Positions 37,209-46,691 of a stretch of DNA of 64,000 nt are shown here, in pieces. Each line of letters starts with the position of its first letter. Position 1 is the stretch's first letter. A program made the translations under genes and the position numbers. The notes beneath the pieces were generated by a model. It had not been told where the DNA came from and made no database searches. It worked only from the letters and a program-made list of their open reading frames with translations. Source of the stretch: Candidatus Propionivibrio dominans (lineage in GTDB: Bacteria > Pseudomonadota > Gammaproteobacteria > Burkholderiales > Rhodocyclaceae); NCBI GenBank assembly GCA_016709335.1, contig JADJNC010000006.1, positions 1 through 64,000 of the forward strand, in the 5' to 3' direction.

Positions 37209-39740
37209 TTGTTTTTTTGGGGAAGACTGATGACTTATGGTAATTCTGCGTATGTTCCGGCATGGCGTAACCTTGCACGTCTCCTGTTGTTTACCTTGCT
37301 TTTCATCGTCGGCCTAAGTTCGCTTCCAGCCCTTGCATCCACGGGCCACGTCAGTGAGGCCAATCTTGTCCTTCCCGACCTTGGCGATCTGTCGCTGGTT
37401 TCTTTCCTTGGCGGGATGTCCGGCTGGTCGTTGTTGTCTTATGGACTCCTGATCTGCCTGGGTGGCCTGGTCTTCGGTGCCATCATTTACCGGCAGATTC
37501 ACAGTCTGCCGGTTCATGGCTCAATGGCCGAAGTCAGCGAATTGATCTACGAAACCTGCAAGACCTACATGATCACCCAGGGCAAGTTTCTGCTGATACT
37601 TCAGGCTTTGACCGCAGTGTTGATGGTCGGATACTTCTATTTCGTTCAGCAACTCCCGGTTCCCGACGTGGCGCTGATCCTGGCCTTTTCCCTGGTCGGC
37701 ATCGCCGGCTCCTTCGCTGTTGCCTGGTTCGGCATACGCATCAACACCCTGGCGAACAGCCGAACGGCATTTGCCTCGCTGGCGGCCAGGCCCTATCCCG
37801 TGTATGCCATCCCGATCAAGTCAGGCATCTCGATCGGCATGCTGCTGATCTCGACCGAACTGCTGATCATGCTCTGCATCCTGTTGTTCGTGCCGCCCAG
37901 CCTGGCCGGCAAGTGCTTCATCGGTTTCGCCATCGGGGAATCTCTGGGCGCCGCCGCGCTGCGCATTGCCGGCGGCATCTTCACCAAGATTGCCGACATC
38001 GGTTCGGACTTGATGAAAATTGAATTCGGCATCCAGGAAGACGATGCGCGCAACCCCGGCGTGATCGCCGACTGTGCCGGCGACAATGCCGGTGACTCGG
38101 TCGGCCCCACCGCCGACGGCTTCGAAACCTACGGTGTCACCGGTGTGGCGCTGATCAGCTTCATCATGCTCGCGGTTCCTGAACCCTCGGTGCAGGTTCA
38201 GTTGCTGGTATGGCTGTTCGTCATGCGCGTGATGATGATCGTGGCTTCGGGTATTTCCTATCTCGGCAATCAGGTGCTCGCCCAACATCTTTACGGGGAA
38301 AAGGCGCGCTTCAATTTTGAATTACCGTTGACCTCGCTGGTCTGGATCACCTCGCTCGTTTCCCTGATCATCACCTTCATCGTGTCGTACCTGCTGATCG
38401 GCAGCTTTGCGGTTGCCGGCGAAACCTACACCAACCTCTGGTGGCAGCTTTCGCTGATCATCACCCTCGGCACGCTGGCCGGCGCGATCATTCCCGAGGT
38501 GGTCAAGGTATTCACATCGACCCACTCCAAGCACGTGCGCGAAGTGGTTAAGGCGTCCGAGGCTGGTGGCGCCAGCCTCAACATCCTGTCCGGCCTGGTC
38601 GCCGGCTACTTCTCGGCTTTCTGGATTGGCGTGATCATCGTCGGGCTGATGTCCGGCGCCTACATTCTGTCGCAGTTTGACCTGACCGCAGTGATCAATC
38701 CCGATTACGCGAAAGCGTCGATGATGGCTGCGGTGTTCTCGTTCGGCCTGGTCGCTTTCGGCTTCCTGGGAATGGGTCCGGTGACGATTGCCGTCGACAG
38801 CTACGGCCCGGTCACCGATAACGCACAGTCGGTGTACGAACTGTCAATGATCGAGCAGATACCCGGCATCGAGGCCGAGATAAAGAGGGATTTCGGCTTC
38901 GATCTCAATTTCCGTACCGCAAAGTTTTTGCTTGAAGAGAACGATGGAGCCGGCAACACCTTCAAGGCCACGGCCAAGCCGGTATTGATCGGAACCGCCG
39001 TGGTCGGTGCGACCACGATGGTTTTTTCCATCGTCATGTTGCTGACGGCGGGTCTTACGGAAAACCTGGACAAGCTGTCGTTGCTGCATCCGCCCTTCCT
39101 GCTCGGCCTGATCTCCGGTGGCGCGACGATTTTCTGGTTTTCCGGGGCCAGCACACAGGCCGTATCTACCGGCGCCTACCGTGCTGTCGAGTTCATCAGC
39201 ACACACATCCGGCTTGATGAGGTCGTCAAGGCCTCACAGAAAGACAGCAAGAAGGTTGTCGAGATCTGCACCATCTACGCGCAGAAGGGCATGTTCAACA
39301 TCTTCATGGCCGTTTTCTTCGGTACCCTGGCCTGTGCTTTCATCGAGCCCTTCTTCTTTATCGGCTACCTGATCTCGCTGGCAATCATCGGTCTCTATCA
39401 GGCCGTATTCATGGCCAACGCCGGTGGAGCATGGGACAATGCCAAAAAGATCGTCGAGACCGAAATGCACGCCAAGGGTACCGATTTGCACAATGCCTCG
39501 GTGGTCGGCGACACCGTCGGCGACCCGTTCAAGGACACCGCTTCGGTGGCCATGAATCCGATCATCAAATTCACGACGCTTTTCGGTCTGCTGGCGGTTG
39601 AAATGGCGGTCGGCCTGAACGCACAGGGCCAGCAATCCGTGGTGTGGGCAATGTCGGCTCTGTTTCTGGTCGTCAACCTGATATTTGTTTTCCGCAGTTT
39701 TTACGGTATGCGCATCGTCGCCAAAGAGGAAAGTCGGTAG
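37209..39740 (+). CDS. hppA: Membrane-bound proton-translocating pyrophosphatase, long divergent type (copy 1)
   Basis: 843 residues (ATG 37230 is a possible alternative start), longer than the usual about 690. It hydrolyses pyrophosphate and pumps H+. A signal-peptide-like N-terminus (LLLFTLLFIVGLSSLPALAS) precedes a many-helix membrane protein. The substrate loop is ADIGSDLMKIEFGIQEDDAR, one residue shorter than canonical DVGADLVGKVE, then GDNAGDSVGPTADGFETYG and GDTVGDPFKDTASVAMNP. Lysine in GNTFKATAKP sits where K+-independent enzymes have Lys, so K+ independence is predicted. A paralogue at 43311-40768 faces it. Energy conservation from PPi, and links to polyphosphate metabolism, are inferred. 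Confidence 0.92.
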   Translation: MFFWGRLMTYGNSAYVPAWRNLARLLLFTLLFIVGLSSLPALASTGHVSEANLVLPDLGDLSLVSFLGGMSGWSLLSYGLLICLGGLVFGAIIYRQIHSLPVHGSMAEVSELIYETCKTYMITQGKFLLILQALTAVLMVGYFYFVQQLPVPDVALILAFSLVGIAGSFAVAWFGIRINTLANSRTAFASLAARPYPVYAIPIKSGISIGMLLISTELLIMLCILLFVPPSLAGKCFIGFAIGESLGAAALRIAGGIFTKIADIGSDLMKIEFGIQEDDARNPGVIADCAGDNAGDSVGPTADGFETYGVTGVALISFIMLAVPEPSVQVQLLVWLFVMRVMMIVASGISYLGNQVLAQHLYGEKARFNFELPLTSLVWITSLVSLIITFIVSYLLIGSFAVAGETYTNLWWQLSLIITLGTLAGAIIPEVVKVFTSTHSKHVREVVKASEAGGASLNILSGLVAGYFSAFWIGVIIVGLMSGAYILSQFDLTAVINPDYAKASMMAAVFSFGLVAFGFLGMGPVTIAVDSYGPVTDNAQSVYELSMIEQIPGIEAEIKRDFGFDLNFRTAKFLLEENDGAGNTFKATAKPVLIGTAVVGATTMVFSIVMLLTAGLTENLDKLSLLHPPFLLGLISGGATIFWFSGASTQAVSTGAYRAVEFISTHIRLDEVVKASQKDSKKVVEICTIYAQKGMFNIFMAVFFGTLACAFIEPFFFIGYLISLAIIGLYQAVFMANAGGAWDNAKKIVETEMHAKGTDLHNASVVGDTVGDPFKDTASVAMNPIIKFTTLFGLLAVEMAVGLNAQGQQSVVWAMSALFLVVNLIFVFRSFYGMRIVAKEESR

Positions 39741-39861
39741 CAGTATGTAGTCCGTAGCGTCCTTGAGGTCTTTGCCCGAACAAGCAAGTCATCGCGTGTT
39801 CGTGGCCACGGCAACAGGGTTAATCCAGAACGAAGTCGACTATTTTAAGGGGGCATCAACA

Positions 39862-40626
39862 ATGACTACTCATCTTTACTTCTCGCTGATTCCGGAAGCG
39901 CTGATCGCCTCCATGCTGCCACCAGAGGAATTCGGGCAGTATTACGCGACAGGCCACAAGTTCAAATCGAAGGGGCAGGCCGTATTTTTCGAAATCGACC
40001 CAACGTACCGCCATGAGTACTTCGACATCGAGGGAGCCTTTGCCAAGTGTGTGGCGAAGCCGGATGGTTCACCCAAGAACTCGGTTTACATATCAATGTA
40101 TCGCGTGATGGAGCATCTCACGATGAGTTCATTGGGCAAACTGTACCTGACGACAGCCAATGGCGCGACGCTGGGCATTAATCGAGCGAGCGCGGTCCCG
40201 GCCCCCGTAGTTGAACTGCATATGTACCAGGATCTTGCGCCAATCAACAGTTTGGTGGTGAGTCGCCTGGATCCGGCATTTTTTTGCGCCGATGTGACCA
40301 GTACGCCATCCAAATTCTTCCGCTTTCCAGGACTGTGCTTTGTCGAACTCGAACTGGGCCCGCTCGCCCACGATCCGGAAAATGGTCTGGAGGGCGATCT
40401 GCCGTACACTTTCATGCAGCATTTGCGCGAAGCCTTGATGGAACTGAAGCCCGGCGGGAAGCGGAACAAGCTTGTCCATCGGGTGCATTCGCTCGTCTTC
40501 CCGTTCCGCATGGTCAAGGGCGGTTTCTATGTGGGCATTGGTTCCGAGTTCGTGTACTACCCGATGCCTTCGCAGGCGGTGCTCAGGAAGGATCACGGCA
40601 ACTGGTGGCGTTCGGCCAATCTCTAG
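39862..40626 (+). CDS. Uncharacterised protein between the two pyrophosphatase genes
   Basis: 254 residues, no family recognised. No signal peptide or transmembrane helix is obvious. The start ATG 39862 has AAGGGGG 7-8 bases before. Segments such as FYVGIGSEFVYYPMPSQAVL and HLYFSLIPEALIASMLPPEE suggest a compact soluble fold. It follows the first pyrophosphatase by 121 bases on the same strand and could be cotranscribed. A link to pyrophosphatase function is only positional. Confidence 0.7.
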   Translation: MTTHLYFSLIPEALIASMLPPEEFGQYYATGHKFKSKGQAVFFEIDPTYRHEYFDIEGAFAKCVAKPDGSPKNSVYISMYRVMEHLTMSSLGKLYLTTANGATLGINRASAVPAPVVELHMYQDLAPINSLVVSRLDPAFFCADVTSTPSKFFRFPGLCFVELELGPLAHDPENGLEGDLPYTFMQHLREALMELKPGGKRNKLVHRVHSLVFPFRMVKGGFYVGIGSEFVYYPMPSQAVLRKDHGNWWRSANL

Positions 40627-40767
40627 CAGCTTCTCGGACCTGACCAGGTCGGCTGCAAAAAGTGGCATGGTCATGGACTTGACAAAGGTGGGCAGGTTTG
40701 CTCTGGATTCATGCGCTGACATCCAGTCAAACTCTGCCCAGTCTCTTAAGACAACGAACCCGATAAA
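40627..40767. other. Short intergenic gap with an SRP-like hairpin
   Basis: 140 bases between the convergent unknown gene and pyrophosphatase copy 2. GCAGC...GCTGC and GACCTGACCAGGTC at 40626-40656 form a hairpin. On the minus strand it reads CCTGGTCAGGTCCG, as in SRP RNA, but lacks the GGAA tetraloop. No T tract is positioned for a terminator. Confidence 0.35.
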
Positions 40768-43311
40768 TCAGCTTTCTTGCGGTAAAGCGCCGAAAGAAAC
40801 CGGCACCGGTTGGGCCGGGAGTCGTTCGTCATCCTCGATACGCATCCAGTAGAAGCTGCGATAAACGAAGAACAGGTTCAGCATCAGGAAGATGGCCGCC
40901 AATAGCCAGGCCAGGTTTTGTTGTCCCCTGGCAACGAGGCCAACCGCCATTTCCACCGCCAACAGACCAAACAGTGTAGTGAACGTGATGATCGGGTTCA
41001 TCGCCACGGAACAGGTGGCCTTGAACGGGTCACCCACCGTGTCACCGATGACGGCGGCCGCATGCAGTTCCGTGCCCTTGGCCCGCAGCTCGGTTTCCAC
41101 AATCTTCTTGGCGTTATCCCATGCCCCACCGGCGTTGGCCATGAATACGGCTTGATAGAGACCGATGATCGCCAGCGAGATCAGGTAGCCAATAAAGAAG
41201 AAGGGCTCGATGAAGGCACAGGCCAGCGTGCCGAAGAACACCGCCATGAAGATGTTGAACATGCCTTTCTGCGCATACTGCGTGCAGATGGCAACAACCC
41301 GCTTGCTGTCTGCCACGTTGGCCTTGGTCGAACCTTCGTCAAGTTTCATGTTGAGCTTGATGAATTCAACGGCACGATAGGCACCCGTCGACACGGCCTG
41401 GGTTGAAGCGCCGGAGAACCAGAAAATCGTCGCACCGCCAGAGATCAGGCCGAGCAAGTAGGGAGGGTGAAGCATCGACAGATGGCTGACATTGCTCGCC
41501 AGGCCGTCGGTGAGCAGCATGATGATGGAGAACACCATGGTCGCGGCGCCGACAACCGCCGTACCGATCAGCACCGGCTTGGCCGTTGCCTTGAAAGTAT
41601 TGCCGCAACCATCATTTTCTTCCAGTAGTTCCTTGGCCCTGTGAAAGTTGAGGGTAATTCCGAAATCGGTCTTGACTTCGGCTGCGATACCCGGAATCTG
41701 CTCGATGGTGGACAACTCATAGACCGACTGCGCGTTGTCTGTCACCGGGCCGTAACTATCGACAGCGATGGTTACCGGACCCATGCCGAGGAAGCCGAAG
41801 GCGACCAGTCCGAAGGAGAAAACGGCGGCCATGATACCGGCCTTTTCCGGATCGGGATTGATTACCAGCGACAAATCACCTTGTGATACCAGAGAAGCCC
41901 CGGTCATCAGGGCAACGATGACAAAGCCCATCCAGAAGGCGGAGAAATTACCCGCGGTGAGACCGGCCAGGATGTTCAGACTTGCTCCACCTTCGCGGGA
42001 CGCGGTGACGACTTCGCGAACGTGCCGGGAGTTTGTCGAGGTAAAAACCTTGACCACTTCCGGAATGATCGCACCGGCCAGCGTACCGAAAGTAATGATC
42101 AGCGAGAGTTGCCACCAGAGATTGGCATAAACCACCCCTCCGATAGCGATGTTACCGATCAGGGCCTTGGACACAATGAAGGTGATGATCAACGATACAA
42201 TGGAGGTGACCCACACCAGCGAAGTCAGCGGGGCTTCGAAGTCGAAACTGTCTTCCTTGCCATATCTGGCCTTCATGGCGATTTCATTACCGATATAGGA
42301 AATGCCAGAAGCAATAATCATCATCACGCGCATGACGAAGATCCAGACCAGAAGTTGAACCTGAACGGCCGCTTCGGGCACGGCGAGCAGAATGAAGCTG
42401 ATCAGGGCAACGCCGGTTACACCGTAGGTTTCAAATCCGTCAGCCGTCGGGCCAACCGAGTCACCGGCGTTGTCACCGGTACAGTCGGCAATGACGCCGG
42501 GGTTGCGGGGGTCGTCTTCCTTGACCTTGAAGACGATCTTCATCAGGTCGGAGCCAATGTCGGCAATCTTGGTGAAGATGCCGCCAGCGATGCGCAGTGC
42601 CGCCGCACCGAGGGATTCGCCGATGGCAAAACCGATAAAGCACTTGCCTGCCAGTTCGGGGGGGACAAAAAGCAGAATGCCGAGCATGATCAGCAGTTCG
42701 GTCGATATCAGCATCATGCCAACGGAAATGCCTGACTTCATCGGGATCGCGTAGACCGGGAATGGCTTGCCTTCTAGCGAGGCAAAGGCAGTGCGGCTGT
42801 TGGCCAGGGTAGTGATGCGGATACCGAACCAGGCAACGCCAAAGGAACCGGCAATACCAACCAGCGAGAATGCCAGTATCAACGCCACTTCGGAGGCTGG
42901 CATGCGCTGTACCCAGCCAAAGTAAGCGACAATGATTACGCCAATGAATACTTCGAGAAAAAGGATGAATTTGCCCTGGGTGATCATGTACGTCTTGCAG
43001 GTTTCGTAGATCAGTTCGCTGACCTCAGCCATTGAACGATGCACGGGCATGGCCTTGACCTGACCATAAATGATGGCACCAAATGCGAGTCCTGCCAGGC
43101 AGACGAACAGGCCATAGGTCAGCAATTGCGAGCCACTCATACCGCCCATGAAGCTTGCCAGAGCGGCATCCTGCAGGTTCGGCAAGACCAGATTGGCTTC
43201 AGAACTGGCGAACGCCGGGGAGACCGCACTGATCAGCAGAGCGGCAAGAATGAGCCGGGCCATATGCACCAAGCCATACATTGGTGCGGACGACAAGTTA
43301 GGGTATTTCAT
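40768..43311 (-). CDS. hppA: Membrane-bound proton-translocating pyrophosphatase, long divergent type (copy 2)
   Basis: 847 residues from ATG 43311, preceded by AAGGATGG; a TTG lies one codon earlier. It aligns along its length with the copy at 37209, sharing the signal-like N-terminus followed by SEANLVLPNL, ADIGSDLMKIVF, GDNAGDSVGPTADGFETYG, GNTFKATAKP (Lys of K+-independent enzymes) and GDTVGDPFKATCSVAMNP. Differences are concentrated in loops, for example FKDT against FKAT near the C-terminal catalytic loop. Convergent with copy 1 and the unknown gene between. Two paralogues with distinct regulation may serve different phosphate or energy states (inference). Confidence 0.92.
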   Translation of the reverse strand: MKYPNLSSAPMYGLVHMARLILAALLISAVSPAFASSEANLVLPNLQDAALASFMGGMSGSQLLTYGLFVCLAGLAFGAIIYGQVKAMPVHRSMAEVSELIYETCKTYMITQGKFILFLEVFIGVIIVAYFGWVQRMPASEVALILAFSLVGIAGSFGVAWFGIRITTLANSRTAFASLEGKPFPVYAIPMKSGISVGMMLISTELLIMLGILLFVPPELAGKCFIGFAIGESLGAAALRIAGGIFTKIADIGSDLMKIVFKVKEDDPRNPGVIADCTGDNAGDSVGPTADGFETYGVTGVALISFILLAVPEAAVQVQLLVWIFVMRVMMIIASGISYIGNEIAMKARYGKEDSFDFEAPLTSLVWVTSIVSLIITFIVSKALIGNIAIGGVVYANLWWQLSLIITFGTLAGAIIPEVVKVFTSTNSRHVREVVTASREGGASLNILAGLTAGNFSAFWMGFVIVALMTGASLVSQGDLSLVINPDPEKAGIMAAVFSFGLVAFGFLGMGPVTIAVDSYGPVTDNAQSVYELSTIEQIPGIAAEVKTDFGITLNFHRAKELLEENDGCGNTFKATAKPVLIGTAVVGAATMVFSIIMLLTDGLASNVSHLSMLHPPYLLGLISGGATIFWFSGASTQAVSTGAYRAVEFIKLNMKLDEGSTKANVADSKRVVAICTQYAQKGMFNIFMAVFFGTLACAFIEPFFFIGYLISLAIIGLYQAVFMANAGGAWDNAKKIVETELRAKGTELHAAAVIGDTVGDPFKATCSVAMNPIITFTTLFGLLAVEMAVGLVARGQQNLAWLLAAIFLMLNLFFVYRSFYWMRIEDDERLPAQPVPVSFGALPQES

Positions 43312-43469
43312 CAATCCATCCTTTTTTAGAGTTGAGGTTTGAAAACCTTCGATTACTTGGCAATCGTTCGCACAAAAATGAACTATTGCTTCAGTCGTTT
43401 ATTCCATTAGGTCAAATTCTTTTGTCAGGATCTTGTTTGATCTCCTTATGTTCTTATGAAATAAAGAGG

Positions 43470-43904
43470 TCAGTTTTCAACTAACCCACCCTGTAACCAC
43501 AATTCATGAGTTGGCCGGTTCGCGCGACGGCTGACACGCCAGATTCCACTCTTCGTGTCTTCGCCGCTCAATTCCAGAGTGACCTGCAACGCCCCCTTGT
43601 GCAGGGCATCAGTTGCCACCAGCAACATGTCACGAGATGGGTCCAGCGCCACTTTTAGCGCAGCTACACCGGCGACTATTTTTTCCTGAAAATTGGCGGA
43701 AATGCCGTTGACATCGGCATCAAGCCGTCCCTGGATGATCAGGTTCAAAATCATCGAGACAGAAATTACCGCCAGCAAGTCGAGCGCGCTGATGAGGAAA
43801 GTTTTGTGGCTTACGCACAGTTGCCTGACCAGGCGATGTAGGAAACGAAACAAAGTGTTACTCCGGGCACCCTGAATAATCCCTACAGGCAATGAACGTG
43901 CCAT
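43470..43904 (-). CDS. Hypothetical protein with one transmembrane segment
   Basis: 144 residues from ATG 43904 (MARSLPVGIIQGARSNTLF); the frame is open to 44045 without a better start. One membrane helix, LISALDLLAVISVSMILNLI, follows a basic N-terminus, and the rest is a soluble domain containing VALDPSRDMLLVATDALHKG. No Shine-Dalgarno is clear and no family is recognised, so this may not be a gene. Confidence 0.3.
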   Translation of the reverse strand: MARSLPVGIIQGARSNTLFRFLHRLVRQLCVSHKTFLISALDLLAVISVSMILNLIIQGRLDADVNGISANFQEKIVAGVAALKVALDPSRDMLLVATDALHKGALQVTLELSGEDTKSGIWRVSRRANRPTHELWLQGGLVEN

Positions 43905-44329
43905 ATCGAACAAATGGCATGGCAGAGCGTTCTCCCCGAGGCCACCCAGCACGCAGGACAGATTGCCTCCAGAGCCCGGAAAACACAGATCGTTCCTTAT
44001 GAAACAAGGACTTGAAACATGTTCTTGAGCACAGATGATGCCCACCCGCCGGGTACACGATGGGAATAGGCCAGCCTATGTCACTTTGCGTTATTTTCGC
44101 TTTACAGGTTGTGAGGCTTTTGCCACAAGGGCGGATTCTTGCGCAGGCAACGATATCTTTCGCACCGGTATGTCGCACGCCGGGATATGGCGTTTCTTGT
44201 CTGTCAAACAAGGAACCTGCTGAGAGGCAACAAAAAAACCGCTATCGGGAAAGCGCATTACTGCCAGCGGCATCGTGCAACGGCGGTCAGGGTCAAGAAA
44301 AAGATTGGACTGGTATCCAAAGCTCCAGA
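43905..44329. other. Gene-poor stretch between the pyrophosphatase and MCE clusters
   Basis: Open frames overlap on both strands, but none has family features or a convincing ribosome site. I see no RNA gene, terminator or family A or B repeat here. Confidence 0.4.
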
Positions 44330-44938
44330 TCAGTGGCCTGAGCGACAATTCTTGAGCGCATTATTCTTCTCCAGACTGGCGAGCCAGTCGGCCAGTTGCT
44401 GACCGAGTTCCGTACTCGTCTTCACCAGTGCATTGACGCCACCGTGCGCATCAGGGCTTGCTGCCGGTTGTTCGATGGACACCTGTCGCTCGGCTACAAG
44501 CTGCCGCCTGGTATCAATCAGGCTGACGTTGGCCTGCAACACCGCATGGCTCTTCTGCGGCGAGTCGAACACCTGGGAAAACTCCTGCAACTCGACCCGG
44601 AGCAGACAATCGGCCGCCGCATTGCCGCCAGCACTGACGGCCCCAAGTTGCTGTCTGAGTTGCTGGGCAAGCAGCAGACCCGGACTGCTCGCCCAGCGGC
44701 TGCCTGCGTATTCGCGCTTTTTGAGCGGTTCTTCGTAGACCAGCCGATAATCGATGTTGCGCGAATCGATCCAGGGCGGCGATCTGACTTCAAGCGCCAG
44801 CCTGGACCACGTTCCTTCACCCACCAGCGGCTTCGCTGGCAATCCAAAGTCATAAATAAGAGCCGGCGGCACATTTCTCGCACCACCGATACAGGCACTC
44901 AGGAGAGAGGCCGCAAGGAGTATCAAAATTTTGATCAT
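44330..44938 (-). CDS. ABC-type transport auxiliary lipoprotein (PqiC/DUF330 type)
   Basis: 202 residues. Lipoprotein signal ILILLAASLLSACIGGARN with the lipobox cysteine at about 16. The mature part has VPPALIYDFGLPAKPLVGEG, WIDSRNIDYRLVYEEPLKKR and SRWASSPGLLLAQQLRQQLG, typical of the family that partners MCE proteins in lipid transfer across the envelope. It overlaps the MCE gene stop by 4 bases and ends the transporter operon. Confidence 0.88.
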   Translation of the reverse strand: MIKILILLAASLLSACIGGARNVPPALIYDFGLPAKPLVGEGTWSRLALEVRSPPWIDSRNIDYRLVYEEPLKKREYAGSRWASSPGLLLAQQLRQQLGAVSAGGNAAADCLLRVELQEFSQVFDSPQKSHAVLQANVSLIDTRRQLVAERQVSIEQPAASPDAHGGVNALVKTSTELGQQLADWLASLEKNNALKNCRSGH

Positions 44939-45873
44939 GGTTGTCCCCTGGCGTTCATTGGCTCAATAAAGCCCGCTTCACCCGGTCCTGGCATCGTTTT
45001 CTGACGACCAAAGATCAGGCTCTGCGGCGACTCCTCGAGCATTTGCAGGACGCGGTTGAGTTGAAGCGAATTGGAGGAAAGCCCGCTACTCAACTCGTTG
45101 AGCCGGGGGAGCAGCGCCCCGGCGCCGCCGCTCAATGGATCGCCAAGCGTCATCTCCAGCTTGTCGCTCACCGATTGCAAGCGCAGTACCAGCCCGCGCG
45201 ACTCGGCAAGAAAGGGCGCCCCCTGTGCGGCAGTCCGTTCGACCTGCGCCAGCGTCGAGTTAAGCAGGCGTACATTCTCAGGTGTCAGTAACTGGCGCAA
45301 CTGAGCGCTGACCTCCCTGGCATTGGCACTCGTCGCTTCGAGATTGGACAGTGTTTTCGAAATATTCTGGCGGTTTTCCGGAGTAAGGATCTGATTGGCA
45401 TTGGCCAGAAAATCACGGGCATTGCGCAGGGTTTCGCCACCGACCTCCGAGAGTTCCTGGATCAGCGAATCCTGCATCGGAATCCTCACCAGGTCTCCGG
45501 GACTGGCTTCGAGGGGTGAGGCATCCTGACCCGTATCATCGAGCTGCACATGTGCGATTCCCGTCACACCCTGAAACCCGAGCCTGGCGGTGGTTCCTCG
45601 CGTGACCGGAATGTCCTTGCGCAGCGTGATCCGAATCAAAGTATTGCCAACATCGCCCGGGTCGAGTTCAATGTTTTCGACCTTGCCGACGCGAATGCCA
45701 CGATAGCGCACCTGGGCCTGCACGTTAAGCCCGCTGATGGTCTTCCTGGTGACTACCAGATACTGATTGCTCGCTTCTGGTTTGCCGCCGAACCACCACA
45801 GCGCGGCAATGGCAGAAAACCCCAGAAGCAGCGTAAAAAGGCCAGCCATCAGGGCATATGCGCGATTTTCCAT
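44935..45873 (-). CDS. MCE (MlaD-like) substrate-binding protein
   Basis: 312 residues. One N-terminal membrane anchor (AYALMAGLFTLLLGFSAIAA), one MCE domain at about 38-120 (TISGLNVQAQVRYRGIRVGK, LRKDIPVTRGTTARLGFQGV, TGIAHVQLDDTG), then a long helical, coiled-coil-like region ANANQILTPENRQNISKTL and a C-terminal extension. Such proteins form hexameric rings passing phospholipid between inner membrane and periplasm. Two bases after the ATPase gene stop. Confidence 0.9.
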   Translation of the reverse strand: MENRAYALMAGLFTLLLGFSAIAALWWFGGKPEASNQYLVVTRKTISGLNVQAQVRYRGIRVGKVENIELDPGDVGNTLIRITLRKDIPVTRGTTARLGFQGVTGIAHVQLDDTGQDASPLEASPGDLVRIPMQDSLIQELSEVGGETLRNARDFLANANQILTPENRQNISKTLSNLEATSANAREVSAQLRQLLTPENVRLLNSTLAQVERTAAQGAPFLAESRGLVLRLQSVSDKLEMTLGDPLSGGAGALLPRLNELSSGLSSNSLQLNRVLQMLEESPQSLIFGRQKTMPGPGEAGFIEPMNARGQP

Positions 45874-45875
45874 GA

Positions 45876-46691
45876 TTAAACGAACCCTTTTTGCATGGCC
45901 GCCGTAGCGTGCTCGGAACAGAAAAAATTACGGATGAACGGGTGATCGACGGCAAGCACTTCCGCCGGTGTGCCGCAGGCAATGATACGCTGCTCGGCCA
46001 GCACCGCCACATGCGTCGCCAGCCCCGCCAGGGTATCGAGATCGTGAGTCACCATGACGACGGTGAACCCCAGTTCTTTCTGCAGCATCCTGATCAATTT
46101 TACAAAATTATCGGCAAGATCCGGATCGAGGCCGGCCGTCGGTTCATCAAGCACCAGCAGTTCAGGTTCCAGCGACAGGGCGCGCGCCAGGGCCACCCGC
46201 TTGACCATTCCCCCCGACAATTCGGCAGGCATCAATTGCCCATGACGTGTTTCGAGTTCGACCATGCCGAGTTTCAGAAAGACCAGTTCACGGATCATTT
46301 CCTTGTCCAGCACGCGCAACTCGCGCAAGGGAAAAGCGATATTGTCGAAGACTGAAAGTGCGGAAAACAAGGCCCCTTGCTGGAAAAGCATGCCGAAACG
46401 GCGGCGCAGGTTGCGGCGTATCAGTGGATCGGCATCAAGCACCGGATGTCCAAACAGCTTGACCGACCCGCTGCTCGGAATGAGCAGGCCGACGATCTCG
46501 CGCAACAGCGTCGTCTTGCCGCTGCCGGAACCGCCGACCAGTCCGAGAATCTGCCCGGCTTCGACGTCAAGATCGATGTCGCGATGAATAACCGTATCAC
46601 CAAACCGCGTACTTACCCCGCGAATCTCGATGATTGAACGATTCGCTGGAGAACTCGTCTGGACGCTGGCTGAGGCATCAATGATGTTCAT
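45876..46691 (-). CDS. ABC transporter ATPase, MlaF type
   Basis: 271 residues. Walker A GGSGSGKTTLLREIVGLL, Q-loop MLFQQGALFSALSVFDNIAF (characteristic of the Mla/Ttg2 branch), signature LSGGMVKRVALARALSLEPE, Walker B LLVLDEPTAGLDP and H-loop VMVTHDLDTLAGLATH. Pairs with the downstream-encoded MCE protein and the permease whose gene it overlaps by 4 bases. Confidence 0.95.
   Translation of the reverse strand: MNIIDASASVQTSSPANRSIIEIRGVSTRFGDTVIHRDIDLDVEAGQILGLVGGSGSGKTTLLREIVGLLIPSSGSVKLFGHPVLDADPLIRRNLRRRFGMLFQQGALFSALSVFDNIAFPLRELRVLDKEMIRELVFLKLGMVELETRHGQLMPAELSGGMVKRVALARALSLEPELLVLDEPTAGLDPDLADNFVKLIRMLQKELGFTVVMVTHDLDTLAGLATHVAVLAEQRIIACGTPAEVLAVDHPFIRNFFCSEHATAAMQKGFV

Noticed and set aside
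40626..40656. Possible second SRP RNA
   Set aside because: CCTGGTCAGGTCCG matches the SRP core, but the GGAA tetraloop and outer stem are missing; most likely a chance hairpin. The true SRP RNA is at 36622-36719.
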